Source of the DNA: Burkholderiales bacterium
Lineage (GTDB): Bacteria > Pseudomonadota > Gammaproteobacteria > Burkholderiales > Burkholderiaceae_C
Reading direction: 5' to 3'
Assembly (NCBI GenBank): GCA_013205525.1
Contig: JABMMR010000089.1
Span: 1-16,106, forward strand
Length of the DNA: 16,106 nt
Part shown: piece after piece, positions 15,408-16,106 of the stretch
Position numbering within the stretch: the first letter of the stretch is position 1
Layout of the letters: each line of letters starts with the position of its first letter
Program-made: the position numbers and the translations under genes
Notes under the pieces: generated by a model
What the model was told of the DNA's origin: nothing
Seen by the model: the letters and a program-made list of their open reading frames with translations, nothing else
Database searches by the model: none

Positions 15408-16106
15408 CAACGACCTTCCTGGGCCACTTTATGGGCCAATCGTTGGTTAAACCAAGCCAAGGGAATCACCACGCCCAAGATCAACACAATCGACAAGGCA
15501 CTGGCGCGCGGCCAGTTGTTACTGCTGAACATTTCATCCCAGACCACACGACCGATCATGATGTTTTCTGCCCCACCCAAAAGAGAGGGGATGACGAATT
15601 CCCCTAGGCAAGGAATGAAAACCAAAATCGAGCCGGCCACAATGCCTGCGCGACTCATGGGCACGGTGATGAGCCAAAAGGATTTCCATGGGGTCGCGCC
15701 TAAATCTTGGGCTGCCTCAAGCAAGCGCACATCGAGCTTGACCAAATTGGCATAAAGCGGCAGCACCATGAAAGGCAGATAGACATAAGTCATCCCCACC
15801 AGCATGGAAATATCGTTGTAGAGCATTTGCACCGGCTCATCTATCAAGCCCACCATCAACATCAAGTGGTTAATCAATCCTTGGTCAGCCAGCAGGCCTT
15901 TCCAAGCATAGACGCGCAATAAAAACGAGGTCCAAAAGGGCAGCATGACCATCAGGAGTAGCAGGGGGCGAACATTGCTGGGACTGCGCGCCAAGAAATA
16001 GGCAAAGGGGTAGCCAAAGAATAAACACAAGCAAGTGGTCAGCAAGGCGTAGCGCAAAGACAAAAAATAGGCTTCGATATAAAGCGTTTGTCCCCAACCA
16101 GACTCA
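15407..16106 (-). CDS. potH: Putrescine/spermidine ABC transporter permease, PotH type (5' part missing)
   Basis: The C-terminal 232 residues of the partner permease. The frame is open to the right edge (ESGWGQTLYIEAYFLSLRYA), so TTG at 16063 is not the start; roughly 70-90 N-terminal residues are outside the window. Visible: the family stretch FGYPFAYFLARSP, PFWTSFLLRVYAWKGLLADQ typical of PotB/PotH, VYLPFMVLPLYANL, the EAA loop (LLEAAQDLGATPWKSFWLITVP), and FIPCLGEFVIPSLLGG followed by GRVVWDEMF, all strongly characteristic of PotH. About five of six membrane helices are present. Its TGA overlaps the potI ATG by one base, so the two subunits are translated together. The gene order potH-potI is that of the E. 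coli potFGHI operon, read leftward here. Confidence 0.92.
   Translation of the reverse strand, partial: ESGWGQTLYIEAYFLSLRYALLTTCLCLFFGYPFAYFLARSPSNVRPLLLLMVMLPFWTSFLLRVYAWKGLLADQGLINHLMLMVGLIDEPVQMLYNDISMLVGMTYVYLPFMVLPLYANLVKLDVRLLEAAQDLGATPWKSFWLITVPMSRAGIVAGSILVFIPCLGEFVIPSLLGGAENIMIGRVVWDEMFSSNNWPRASALSIVLILGVVIPLAWFNQRLAHKVAQEGR
15414..15420 (-). promoter_or_regulatory. Ribosome binding site of potI (AGGAAGG)
   Basis: AGGAAGG on the minus strand lies inside the last codons of potH, 6 bases before the ATG at 15407. It is the strongest ribosome site in the window and decides the potI start. Confidence 0.75.

Noticed and set aside
1-16106. Search for mobile elements, CRISPR repeats, tRNA or rRNA genes, toxin-antitoxin pairs and defence genes
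   Set aside because: None seen. Genes are tightly packed, all recognisable ones are housekeeping or metabolic, and no repeat array or target-site duplication was noticed by eye.

Overview
The window is compact, ordinary-looking bacterial core chromosome. Its gene orders and protein sequences point to a betaproteobacterium of the order Burkholderiales, probably Comamonadaceae-like. The pointers are a hemA-prfA-prmC-grxD cluster, a very large DUF3683/FAD/Fe-S/CCG oxidoreductase, and a ubiE-Tim44-ubiJ-ubiB cluster. Base composition is moderately GC-rich by eye and even throughout. I see no phage, transposon, CRISPR, rRNA, tRNA or integrase signal, and no gap between genes longer than about 60 bases.

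Layout. (1) Positions 2-1816, + strand: the 3' two thirds of proS (prolyl-tRNA synthetase), then a small exported lytic transglycosylase. (2) Positions 1836-6075, - strand, transcribed leftward: hemA (glutamyl-tRNA reductase), prfA (release factor 1), a MobA/MocA-like nucleotidyltransferase, prmC (methyltransferase for release factors) and grxD (CGFS monothiol glutaredoxin). hemA has a perfect TATAAT just upstream of its start and may be made from a leaderless or nearly leaderless message. (3) Positions 6099-14575, + strand: a 92-residue membrane protein of unknown function, a 1288-residue FAD/iron-sulfur oxidoreductase, a DUF971 protein, ubiE, a membrane-anchored Tim44-domain protein, ubiJ and ubiB. 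The genes are tightly spaced and look like one respiratory-quinone-centred operon. (4) Positions 14580-16106, - strand: potI and the 3' part of potH, the two permeases of a putrescine/spermidine-type ABC importer. potH runs off the right edge.

How the genes fit together. In block 2, HemA makes the haem precursor, PrfA ends translation and PrmC methylates PrfA and RF2 on the GGQ glutamine. GrxD serves iron-sulfur cluster trafficking. Block 3 joins ubiquinone synthesis (UbiE methyltransferase, UbiJ lipid-binding scaffold, UbiB kinase-like ATPase) to a flavin/Fe-S dehydrogenase that plausibly feeds electrons to that quinone. DUF971 and the Tim44-domain protein are the least understood members.

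I found no convincing undescribed system. The observations most worth following are: the single in-frame UAG separating hemA from the RF1 gene, where prfA has no visible ribosome binding site; the uncharacterised Tim44-domain and DUF971 proteins inside the ubi cluster; the giant dehydrogenase of unknown substrate; and the nucleotidyltransferase lodged between prfA and prmC.
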